Source: Favolaschia claudopus
Taxonomy: Eukaryota; Basidiomycota; Agaricomycetes; Agaricales; Mycenaceae
DNA length: 64,000 bases
Direction: 5' to 3'
Assembly: GCA_037176885.1 (NCBI GenBank)
Contig: JAWWNJ010000013.1
Location: forward strand, 1,860,001 to 1,924,000
Below the pieces are notes generated by a model. That model did no database searches and had not been told where the DNA came from. It saw nothing but the letters and a program-made list of their open reading frames with translations. The position numbers and the translations under genes are program-made. Numbering within the stretch: position 1 is the stretch's first letter; each line of letters starts with the position of its first letter. Of this stretch, positions 34,468 to 43,177 are shown piece by piece.

Positions 34468-34667
34468 TGTTGAGGGTCGAATCGGTTGGTCGGACATTGG
34501 TCCGACGAATGCTTAGATAATTTATCGGACTCGTATAAAAGGCGATCTCTTCTATTCACCGCCACATCTTTACTTTTAACCTCTTACTATATCTTACTCT
34601 TTCAAGAATACACAATCTGTGCTTGTTCTGTCTAGAGTGATTTAAGAGGTGTGAAGAAACCTTTACA
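34468..34667 (+). repeat. 5' LTR (200 bp)
   Basis: It starts TGTTGAGGG and ends CCTTTACA. A perfect hairpin GTCGGAC-ATTG-GTCCGAC lies near the start. TATAAAA lies in the middle, a likely promoter, followed by a pyrimidine-rich stretch where transcription (R) would begin. By reading, it is identical to the copy at 49803-50002, implying recent insertion. Confidence 0.93.
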
Positions 34668-34832
34668 CTTTTTTGAACACCATTACCGTGTTGAAAGAGT
34701 ACCTCGCCTTAAGCGAGGACCTTCGTTTTCTGTAGCACTACGTGCACGGAAAGCACTCGTACGCAGCTTTGAGCGCGGACGAGACCCCCCCAATTTACTT
34801 GTCTTTTACCTGTCTCTGTTATCTTCCTCGTC
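34668..34832 (+). other. Retrotransposon leader between 5' LTR and Gag
   Basis: This 165-nt leader begins CTTTTTTGAACACC. It does not begin with the TGG expected of a primer-binding site complementary to a tRNA 3' CCA end, so the priming mode is unclear. A hairpin with a 6-bp stem (CCTCGC and GCGAGG) lies just upstream of a T- and C-rich stretch before the ATG. Confidence 0.55.
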
Positions 34833-37800
34833 ATGGGTACCAAATCCAAGACGAAGACTCGCAAGCCTAAGCAGGCGGCGACGACCACTCCGGTTAACCA
34901 TCCACCGACACCCGAGATCGTCCTCGATCATGATGATGGAGATCCTCCATCATCGCGGGAGATCGCCAACACATCGTCGGCATCGATGGCAGCTGTGAGA
35001 ACGCCACCAGCGCACCAATCCTCTTCTCTCACTCCACTTCCTCCTGGCTACGCAGTCAGCGATCCTCTTCGATCTGCGAGCTGGACTCCGCCGGCAGCCT
35101 CTACACCGCTGTTGGCACCCTTTGCTAATAGACTTTCTGTTGTTTCTTCTTCATCACCGCTTGGTACTGCGCTCCAATCTCCAGCGCAAATCACTGGATC
35201 TGTCCAGTATTCTACTAGCGGTATGCGCAAGACTACGACGACTGGCAGTCTATCTAGCAGCAAAAACAACGGCTCACACCGCAAGACTACTGTCGAAGAA
35301 GTTGACGATGTCGACGATTCTCCAGCAGTGAAAGCGGCGCGAGCGTTAGAGAAAAAGCTTGAGAACTCGGGAGAACATACAGTGAGCGTCCGTTCACATT
35401 CTTCTTCTCGTTCTCGCAAGGCTACCGAACCCCTGGGGAGTGCTCGTCAACCTAGCACTCTCCCTATTTCTCCTTTGTTGCCTTCTCATTCTTCTGAATC
35501 TATTTCTCCTGTTGTGAATGGGACACGCCACGACGTGTCCTATCCAGCGTCCCCATATGCCGCCGCGTCTATTCTCGAGGAATATGACGGGTCCGAAATG
35601 GGTGACGAGGCTCGAGCGAAACGTCGCGACGATAAGCGTCGCGCGTTGCTTAACACAATCCCGCGTGGCTCTTCGCTGGCCGCTGAGATTCCACTTCCAC
35701 CTTCAGATGCTCGTGCGTCTGAAAGTGAGTTTGAAGTGCGTTCATTGACGAGCCGCACGGCGCGTCGTCTCCGTGACGAAGCGCTTGCTCGTGAGCGAGC
35801 GATTTATGACGACACGTCTGAAGGACGCCGTCGTCGCGATGATCGTCTATCGGGTCTAAAACGACTCAAAGAGCTCCGCATTCAGCAGGATGAGGAGTAT
35901 GCTCGTGAGCTGCAAAGTATTATGGCAGCTGAAGCGACGCAGAATGACCTTCAAATTGCGGAGAGGCTTCAGCGTCAGCAATACGAAGAAGATACTCAGT
36001 CCATCTTGCGTTCGCAGCAGGATGCAGCTGAAGATGAGGAGAAGGCGCGCGTTGCTGAGGAGATTGCGCGCGCTACTCGCGAAGCGGCACATGCGCGTCG
36101 CGTCGAGTTAGAGCTGAAGCGTAAGGAGAGAGATGCCCAGTACGAGGCTGAGCAAGAGCGTGTGCGTAAGGAGGAAGAGCTGAGTGTGCCGCTTCCGTTG
36201 AAAGATAGGATTATACTTCAACGATGGCGTGAAACGGACTTGAAGCAGAGAGGGACTACCCGATACCGAGACCAAGGCATTGGGTGGGATGCCAAGGGGG
36301 CGCCGATTGAGATTGGTCCCGCTCCGACTAAACGGAGTTCAATCGATCCGGAAGAGAAACCTGTCGTCAACCGGAAGGTTTCCGCGTCAAAGCCCGCCGC
36401 GGTTACTGATGCAGACGAGGCGGCGCGTCCGGTTAAGAAACCGGCGCGTCCGAGTCCTGGGGATGAAGACAAGCCCGAGAAGAAGGAGGAATCTTCTCGG
36501 AAGATTGAGACGCAGCAGCCCAAGAAAGCTGCTGCACAGACAGTAAAATCGTCGCCGAAAGACGAAGGAACGGACTTCTATTTGAAGTCTGGTACTGCAC
36601 CTAAGAAGTCTGAACCATCGGACGGAGGAGATTCCTCGTCTGGTTCTGATTCAGACGAATCAGACTCGTCGTCTGATTCTGATAGTGACTCGGATGAGTC
36701 GCGTTCGAGCAGGGGTACATATCGTCGCGAGTCCACTTATTCTCGCTCCGAACCCACTGACAGTGCTCTTGAGAGCGACTCAGATGACAGTCGCAAGAAG
36801 AAGAAAAATAAGAAGAAGAATAAAAAGCGCCGCAAAGGGCGCGATAATTCAAGTGATTCCTCGTCTAGCGACGAGGATGGTGATGCTAAGAAGCCGGCTG
36901 GGAAGAAGGGGCCTGCGCACACACCGCGCAAGCACCCCGAGGAGTCGGAGCGAGCATATCGTCGCCGCAGGCGTCGCAATTCGCGACGCAACCATCATTC
37001 GCATGGCCGCCGCGATAAAAAATATCGCGTTGAGCCGGGAGATCCAACGATGGCTGGCTTGCCAGCTAAACATTTGAAACGATGGCGGAATAGTCTCCAT
37101 TATCATTATAAGAAATTTTTAAAGAATACATTGGGGAAGAAATCTCCTATGTCGTCTGTATTTGATGATAATAAGAATCTGAAATTTCCCGTTCCACCGA
37201 CCTACAGCGGCACGGCCGACCTGAATAAATTCGATGAGCATATTCTGACCATCGGGCGTTGGCTAGAGTTGATGGGATTGGGCGGGAAGAAAAATGACCA
37301 CAAGAGAATCTTAACTCACGGATTCTACTTGAATGGTGCGGCGAAAGACTGGTACGAAAATCAGGTGGTTGGTTTGTATCGCACGAAGCAACATTGGACG
37401 TACCAGGAAATGGTGATTGGTCTTTTTGACCGTTTCATTAATACAGCTTGCGTTCAGAAAGCAACGGATACTTTCTGGACTGCTCGTTACTCATCCGAGA
37501 TGGGCATAGTTGGTTTCTACAACCAACTAATGACTGCATCTCGTAGGATGGTCAAAAGACCTGATTCATACACGTTCAAATGGCATTTTATGAGCCATAT
37601 GCCAATATCGATGTTCAATTCACTCACTGAGAGGAACATCACCGCTGAATACAGCACGATCAAGGAGATCCTTGATGCGGCTACTAACCACGAATGGCAC
37701 CAGTCCATTCGTGAACGGAATGCTGAACGGCGTCGTACGCAACCGCGTGCGCCTGAATCGAGTTCAAAGCGGGAGGGCTCGTCAAAAGACAAGGACTCAC

Positions 37801-39236
37801 CGCGGATGGCGACTGGTTATCGTGATACCACAAAGCGCTACCGCTTTGTGAAACGAGAACCAGTGCAGAATGAGCCGCGCAAACGGGATTTTCGTCCTGA
37901 TAATGCGCGGATTATTCCCAAAGATGCACCACGACACGGAGGTCGTGATGGGGGAGGATATCAAGGAAATAATCCTCGCCCATACCCAAAGCCTTCGCAA
38001 GGTGCGAAGCCGCCGGTACCGCAAGCTGGTCCTTCGAAGAAAGCACCGGTTTGTTATAAGTGTGGTGGCCCGCATTATCGAAACGAATGCACTCAAGACA
38101 AGCCTCGCGCTCCGATCATGTACCACGGACGCGAAATTGTTGATGATAATGAGGAGGATGAGCGCGGAACTCACCCTTCGAGCGATAAACCAACGACGGA
38201 ATCATCTGTTGAGCACTTAAAACAGATGGCCGATGAAGATGGCGACGTCGACGATGAGAATGTCGACGGTGAGCAATACGACTCGGAATACACTCTTGAA
38301 GAGTGTAGCGAATATTCCGAGTATGAAAACGATGAGCAATGTTATCATCTCGTTGAGGATGATGACTTACCTTGCCTAATGGATGTCACGGATGATAGCG
38401 ACGTTGACTCGGAGTCTGAATATGATTGCTCCATTGGGGACTGGTCTGAGGCTGATTCAGTTAAATCTGAACATGATGAATCAGTGCCGGTTTTACCTCC
38501 CAAGCAGATTAACAAACCAAAGCCTAAGCGAAGGGAACCTACGCTTGAGGAATTGGGTCTGTTTGGGGTTTGCGACGATTATTCAGATGAGGAGTTTGTT
38601 GCCGAATCGGACGTGGACGGACTTGCGAAGGAAATGGCCAAATGTTTGATGGCTACTGGAGACCCCGAGTTCGTCTTGGAGTATTTTGCTGCAGGACATG
38701 AGCGGGGGGATGATTCTGGCTCGAAAATGGGTCAGAAACGGAGTGTCTATCTCAAGCGATCCAAAGAGAGTCGCCCGAGACCGGCACGCACCAAGGCAGA
38801 AAACTTTTGCCTTACCGCGTATGTAAAAATCAACGGCAAATACGCCTTTGCGTTGTTTGATTCTGGGTGTACAACCGAAGCGTGCAGTCCTGAGTTTGCC
38901 CGCGTTGCTGGAATAACGGTATTCCCCATTAAATCTGAAGTAACGCTTCAGTTGGGTACAGCCGGAAGTCGTTCAAAGATCAATCACGGAATGACGGCTG
39001 TTGTTGAGTACGACGATATCAAGTCCAATGAATACATGGACATTGTCAATCTTGACCGGTTCGACGTGATTGTTGGCACGAAATTTATGCGCAAGCATAA
39101 AATTTCTCTTGACTTTCAATATGATGTGATTCGTGTTGCTGGAGTTCCGGCAAAGACGCTCTCTAAGAAGGAAGAGGGTGGTGAAGTTGAACGGCGAAAT
39201 GCTGCTCGACGGATCGAGCGTACCTCTCGAGAATGA
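34833..39236 (+). CDS. Gag-protease polyprotein of the LTR retrotransposon, 1467 aa
   Basis: The N-terminal half is long and low complexity (Ser/Pro-rich, then a charged coiled-coil at about 310-450, then acidic Ser/Asp and basic Lys/Arg tracts). A retrotransposon Gag domain follows at about 780-970 (FPVPPTYSGTADLNKFDEHI, HGFYLNGAAKDWY, FDRFINTAC). A zinc knuckle CYKCGGPHYRNEC lies near residue 1074; its spacing is C-x2-C-x3-H-x4-C, one residue shorter than the usual C-x2-C-x4-H-x4-C. A second acidic region precedes the aspartic protease, with the active-site ALFDSGCTTEA near residue 1343 and DVIVGTKFMRKH after it. Gag forms the particle and the protease cuts the polyprotein. It ends at a UGA (39234-39236), beyond which the same frame stays open into Pol. 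Confidence 0.9.
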   Translation: MGTKSKTKTRKPKQAATTTPVNHPPTPEIVLDHDDGDPPSSREIANTSSASMAAVRTPPAHQSSSLTPLPPGYAVSDPLRSASWTPPAASTPLLAPFANRLSVVSSSSPLGTALQSPAQITGSVQYSTSGMRKTTTTGSLSSSKNNGSHRKTTVEEVDDVDDSPAVKAARALEKKLENSGEHTVSVRSHSSSRSRKATEPLGSARQPSTLPISPLLPSHSSESISPVVNGTRHDVSYPASPYAAASILEEYDGSEMGDEARAKRRDDKRRALLNTIPRGSSLAAEIPLPPSDARASESEFEVRSLTSRTARRLRDEALARERAIYDDTSEGRRRRDDRLSGLKRLKELRIQQDEEYARELQSIMAAEATQNDLQIAERLQRQQYEEDTQSILRSQQDAAEDEEKARVAEEIARATREAAHARRVELELKRKERDAQYEAEQERVRKEEELSVPLPLKDRIILQRWRETDLKQRGTTRYRDQGIGWDAKGAPIEIGPAPTKRSSIDPEEKPVVNRKVSASKPAAVTDADEAARPVKKPARPSPGDEDKPEKKEESSRKIETQQPKKAAAQTVKSSPKDEGTDFYLKSGTAPKKSEPSDGGDSSSGSDSDESDSSSDSDSDSDESRSSRGTYRRESTYSRSEPTDSALESDSDDSRKKKKNKKKNKKRRKGRDNSSDSSSSDEDGDAKKPAGKKGPAHTPRKHPEESERAYRRRRRRNSRRNHHSHGRRDKKYRVEPGDPTMAGLPAKHLKRWRNSLHYHYKKFLKNTLGKKSPMSSVFDDNKNLKFPVPPTYSGTADLNKFDEHILTIGRWLELMGLGGKKNDHKRILTHGFYLNGAAKDWYENQVVGLYRTKQHWTYQEMVIGLFDRFINTACVQKATDTFWTARYSSEMGIVGFYNQLMTASRRMVKRPDSYTFKWHFMSHMPISMFNSLTERNITAEYSTIKEILDAATNHEWHQSIRERNAERRRTQPRAPESSSKREGSSKDKDSPRMATGYRDTTKRYRFVKREPVQNEPRKRDFRPDNARIIPKDAPRHGGRDGGGYQGNNPRPYPKPSQGAKPPVPQAGPSKKAPVCYKCGGPHYRNECTQDKPRAPIMYHGREIVDDNEEDERGTHPSSDKPTTESSVEHLKQMADEDGDVDDENVDGEQYDSEYTLEECSEYSEYENDEQCYHLVEDDDLPCLMDVTDDSDVDSESEYDCSIGDWSEADSVKSEHDESVPVLPPKQINKPKPKRREPTLEELGLFGVCDDYSDEEFVAESDVDGLAKEMAKCLMATGDPEFVLEYFAAGHERGDDSGSKMGQKRSVYLKRSKESRPRPARTKAENFCLTAYVKINGKYAFALFDSGCTTEACSPEFARVAGITVFPIKSEVTLQLGTAGSRSKINHGMTAVVEYDDIKSNEYMDIVNLDRFDVIVGTKFMRKHKISLDFQYDVIRVAGVPAKTLSKKEEGGEVERRNAARRIERTSRE
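39234..39236 (+). promoter_or_regulatory. In-frame UGA between Gag-protease and Pol (candidate readthrough codon)
   Basis: The Gag-protease frame and the Pol frame are the same. After the UGA (context GAA TGA CGT) no further stop occurs before the Pol stop at 42894-42896. This matches the gag-stop-pol layout in which a fraction of ribosomes read through to set the Gag:Pol ratio. It could also be a point mutation from a sense codon; other copies would decide. Confidence 0.5.
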
Positions 39237-42200
39237 CGTGAGGCGGCGGGAGATTATATCCCCGCCCCTGCATCGTCGAAAGTCGCTAATCCGTCGCGGA
39301 CGTCGATAACAACCACGCGGAAAGGGACAGTGACACTGCAGGAGGTCCCGGATGAGGAAGTCCTTGCAGGACTGTCTCGTGAATCGTTGCCCCCAGAACT
39401 ACCTGTGTTGATTGAAGATACTGGTGAGATAACTAGTGCGGAAGGCGAGAAATTCCCTGAAATGGTTATGGAATTTTCTCGTCTCTATTTTCCTGATAAA
39501 CACACCGTGGATCAAACAGCTGAGCGTGCTCGTATTAATGCGCTCAGGAATCCACCGAAACCTCCACCTACGGTGAAATTACCGCAGGTGTTGACTGACG
39601 AGATGAAGGAACATTTTGCAAAAATGTTCCGTACCGCAACCGAGATTCAGATTCAAGAAATTGAGTCTGGAAAAATTCAGCTTACGGAGAAAGACATTCC
39701 GCGTCTCCGTGACCGCTGGATGGAAATATCGCAAGACATTATGTCTGGCGTACCGGAAAAAATGCCACCGCTACGAGCGGTGAACCACCGAATCCCGCTC
39801 ATTGACGAGAAGATGTTGTACCACTACCATCTTCCCCGGTGTCCGGACGCGATGAAGCCGCAGCTCAGCGAGAAAATACAGAAGTATACTCGCGCTGGCT
39901 GGTGGAAACCGGTGCAGACCAATCAAGCTGCACCTATGTTATGTATTCCAAAGAAGAATGGAAGTTTACGCACCGCGATAGATTGTCGCAAGCGTAATCT
40001 AAACACGTTGAAGGATGTAACCCCGTTTCCGGACCAAGACCAGATTCGGATGGACTGTGCTCGCGCCAAATATCGATCCAAGATTGATATGTCGGATGCG
40101 TACGAGCAGATCCGGATTATTGCGGAAGACGTTTGGAAAACGGCCTTCGCAACAATCTACGGAACTTTTGTCAGTCATACAATGCAAATTGGAGACTGTA
40201 ACGCACCTGCAACATTCCAGCGTATAATGACGATGGTGTTCCAGGAGTATATTGGTCGTTTCGTTCATGTTTACTTGGACGATATTTTCATTTACTCAAA
40301 TACTATCGAGGAGCATGAAATGCACCTCGGGAAAGTCTTTGAAGCCTTACGCGCAAATCAATTTTATCTTAAGAAAGAGAAATGCGATTTGTACTCACCG
40401 CGTATGGATTGCCTCGGTCATGTTATTGATGATCGAGGTCTCCACGCTGATGCAGATAAGATGCAGAAAATTCGCGAGTGGAGAACTCCCCGCACGTACC
40501 ATGATGTACAGCGATTTCTCGGACTTGTGCAATATCTTGCACAATTTCTTCCGGATATCACTTCGTATACGGGACCGCTGGCATCAATCACGCGGAACGG
40601 AGCGTCATTCGCATGGCGCCCCATCCACGAAACCTGTTTCGAGACAATCAAGTTAATTTGTTGTAAGACACCAATTTTACGACCAATTGATCCTACGCTC
40701 GATGAACCTATCTGGGTCATTTGTGACGCGTCTGTGTCGGGTGTAGGTGCAATGTACGGCCAGGGACCCACTTGGCAGACTTGCAGACCTGCGGGTTTCA
40801 TGTCAAAGAAATTTACATGTGCCCAACATAATTACCGAGTCTTCGAGCAAGAGACGCTTGCAATTTTGGAGGCGCTCTTGAAGTGGGAGGATAAGCTTAT
40901 GGGCTACCGTGTGCATGTTGTCACGGATCACCAAGCTCTTGAGTTTTTCCATTCACAAAAACGGTTGTCGAGTCGACAAACGCGTTGGATGGAATATCTG
41001 TCGAGGTTTGACTTTGATATCAGATATATCAAGGGAGAATTGAATAAAGGAGCTGACTGTCTTTCTCGGTACTACGAGAATGATTTGTGGAACGAAACCC
41101 ACGACAGCTCAGAGTATGTTAATGCTGATGTTCGTCTTGATCCTGAGCACGATGATATTCCTTGGGATCGAAAGATTGAAATTGAATCATTACGCGCGAT
41201 GGGGGAGACTCAACCGCGTCGTAGTGAACGGCTTCGAAATAAGATTGAAGCCCGAGACGAGGAGGTTGAAGCCATGGAGGCAGCTGCCGAACCTGCAGCT
41301 GCTCCAGCTCAACCTAAACCAAAACCAAAACCGAGCGCGGACGCGGATCCGACTGTGTTTGAATCTCGCAGTCGTGAAGACACGGCGGGACCGCCGCCCG
41401 CGATAGTTGAACCAATTCTCAACGTGATCCGTGAGGGTTACAAAGAGGATATATTTTTCAAGAAGATCGTAGCTAATCCAAAAGATTACGCTGCGTTTAA
41501 ACTTAAGGACGGACTCATCTATTCTCGAAATCGAGGAAAGGAGGATGTTCTTTGCATCCCCGCAGTTAAACTGGGGGAGCAATCTCTCCGTGGTGTCTTG
41601 TTGGAGCAAGCGCACCGAACGCTGGGCCACTTCGGGCCGCAGCGAACCGGCGACTATATTCGTCGGTGGTACTGGTGGCCACGAATCTCTGTCGAGATTC
41701 ATCAATTCTGTAATGAATGCGCGGTATGTTTAGAAAACAAACCGTCGAATAAACATCCCGCTGGAAAATTGCATACATTGCCAATTCCAGTGCGGCCGTG
41801 GGATTCAATCTCGATGGACTTTTTGGGACCGTTTCCAAAGTCCGGAGAATTCAATTATCTTTGGGTTGTTATGTGTCGGCTTACTTCTGCCGTGCATTTG
41901 ATCCCAGTAACAACTAAAATAAAGGCGACTGAATTAGCACGCCTATATGTTCGTGAAATAGTCCGGTTACATGGCTTACCTCGGTCCATCGTTTCCGATC
42001 GTGACTCGAAATTCACGTCAGCATTCTGGCGCGAAGTACATCGTTTGCTGGGAGCGAAGCTGTTGATGTCAACGGCTTTTCATCCGCAAACAGATGGTGC
42101 AACGGAAAGAGCGAATAGGTCAATTTCGCAAATATTACGCACCATGGTCCAGCCGGATCAGAAAGACTGGGAGGAGAAGACTCCGTTAGTTGAATTTGCG

Positions 42201-42896
42201 ATTAACGCAAGTGTAAGCGCGTCAACAGGATACGCACCGTTCGAATTAAACGGCGGATATATGCCGTCCATGATCAAAGAGTTCTCGACAGAACTCAAAC
42301 CTCCTCCCGGGGTGAAGGCATTTGCTGAAAAGGCATTGCTTAATCTTGCGGAAGCACACGACGCTATAATTGCTGCGCGTGTGTTCGCTACGGAACAGGC
42401 GAATAAAAGTCGGAGCGACGAACCTGTGATTCCTTCGGGTTCGTTGGTGTATTTGTCTACTAAGAATTTAGCGCTACCCAAAGGACGTGCTAAGAAATTG
42501 TTACCGCGTTTTGTTGGACCATACCGTGTCCAAAAATCGTTCCCGGAAGTATCTGACTACGAGTTAGAATTGCCGGAGGTATTAGCGGCGCGTGGAGTCC
42601 ACAACAGATTCCATGTTAGTCTGCTGAGGCCGTATATAGAAAGTAGCGACGCACTGTTTCCGAATCGCGACCGCCCGGGTCCGTACGACTTCGGTGCTCC
42701 AGCAGATGACGAATGGCACGTTGATGCGATTATTGGCCACCGTTGGGTGGATAATAAGGTAGATTTTCATGTCAAGTGGAATCTTGGAGACACCACTTGG
42801 GAGAGCTTCAGTAATGTTAAGTTATTGTCGGCTCTTGATGATTATTTTGCGCTGCACGGCGTGAAGCGCTGGCAGGCATTGCCAAAAAGAAAGTGA
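39237..42896 (+). CDS. Pol polyprotein: reverse transcriptase, RNase H, integrase, chromodomain-like
   Basis: The first ATG in frame is at 39330, but open frame continues back to the UGA, so Pol may be made by readthrough. Residues below count from 39330. RT has SKIDMSDAYEQI near 252 and the catalytic YLDD near 314. RNase H (about 460-560) has VICDASVSGVGAM, FEQETLAILEAL and VVTDHQALEF, giving the D-E-D set. The integrase zinc region has LGHFGPQ and CNECAVC; its DDE residues are Asp in MDFLGPFP (~829), Asp in VSDRDSKF (~889) and Glu in DGATERANR (~924). The end has HNRFHVSLLRPY and then WHVDAIIGHRW...VKWNLGDTTWESF, a chromodomain-like module. This order (RT-RH-INT-chromo) is that of Ty3/gypsy chromoviruses. 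All motifs are intact. Confidence 0.93.
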   Translation, partial: REAAGDYIPAPASSKVANPSRTSITTTRKGTVTLQEVPDEEVLAGLSRESLPPELPVLIEDTGEITSAEGEKFPEMVMEFSRLYFPDKHTVDQTAERARINALRNPPKPPPTVKLPQVLTDEMKEHFAKMFRTATEIQIQEIESGKIQLTEKDIPRLRDRWMEISQDIMSGVPEKMPPLRAVNHRIPLIDEKMLYHYHLPRCPDAMKPQLSEKIQKYTRAGWWKPVQTNQAAPMLCIPKKNGSLRTAIDCRKRNLNTLKDVTPFPDQDQIRMDCARAKYRSKIDMSDAYEQIRIIAEDVWKTAFATIYGTFVSHTMQIGDCNAPATFQRIMTMVFQEYIGRFVHVYLDDIFIYSNTIEEHEMHLGKVFEALRANQFYLKKEKCDLYSPRMDCLGHVIDDRGLHADADKMQKIREWRTPRTYHDVQRFLGLVQYLAQFLPDITSYTGPLASITRNGASFAWRPIHETCFETIKLICCKTPILRPIDPTLDEPIWVICDASVSGVGAMYGQGPTWQTCRPAGFMSKKFTCAQHNYRVFEQETLAILEALLKWEDKLMGYRVHVVTDHQALEFFHSQKRLSSRQTRWMEYLSRFDFDIRYIKGELNKGADCLSRYYENDLWNETHDSSEYVNADVRLDPEHDDIPWDRKIEIESLRAMGETQPRRSERLRNKIEARDEEVEAMEAAAEPAAAPAQPKPKPKPSADADPTVFESRSREDTAGPPPAIVEPILNVIREGYKEDIFFKKIVANPKDYAAFKLKDGLIYSRNRGKEDVLCIPAVKLGEQSLRGVLLEQAHRTLGHFGPQRTGDYIRRWYWWPRISVEIHQFCNECAVCLENKPSNKHPAGKLHTLPIPVRPWDSISMDFLGPFPKSGEFNYLWVVMCRLTSAVHLIPVTTKIKATELARLYVREIVRLHGLPRSIVSDRDSKFTSAFWREVHRLLGAKLLMSTAFHPQTDGATERANRSISQILRTMVQPDQKDWEEKTPLVEFAINASVSASTGYAPFELNGGYMPSMIKEFSTELKPPPGVKAFAEKALLNLAEAHDAIIAARVFATEQANKSRSDEPVIPSGSLVYLSTKNLALPKGRAKKLLPRFVGPYRVQKSFPEVSDYELELPEVLAARGVHNRFHVSLLRPYIESSDALFPNRDRPGPYDFGAPADDEWHVDAIIGHRWVDNKVDFHVKWNLGDTTWESFSNVKLLSALDDYFALHGVKRWQALPKRK

Positions 42897-43177
42897 CGGC
42901 GTGAAAATCTCACGCCACCTGAATTAAATCCGCATGGGATTTGCAGCTTCTCGGAGACTCCCGTTGACAGAAAATGGCAGCGGGATGCCGGTTTCGGGAA
43001 CCGATGCGAAAACTCCGTGTCACCATGTGACGCGGTGACTTCTCTATAAGACCACTATGGTCTTCTGCGTGAATTAATTTTTTTCCCCACTCTTCTGCGG
43101 GGATCTCGCTGCCCACGGCGTTATACTCGCGACTTCAACTCTTCAAAAATCTCTCTGTCTCTTATTTTCTCTCAAAA
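42897..43177 (+). other. Spacer between Pol and ORF3 with hairpins and a TATA-like site
   Basis: Just after the Pol stop is a perfect hairpin, GGCGTGA-AAATC-TCACGCC. Near 43047 is another, AAGACCA-CTA-TGGTCTT, beside CTATAAG, which could act as a TATA box for a separate transcript of ORF3 onward. A T-run and a pyrimidine-rich leader with CTCTCTGTCTC follow before the ATG at 43178. If the following ORFs came from a LINE, this would be its 5' UTR; I could not find a target duplication marking its edge. Confidence 0.45.
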
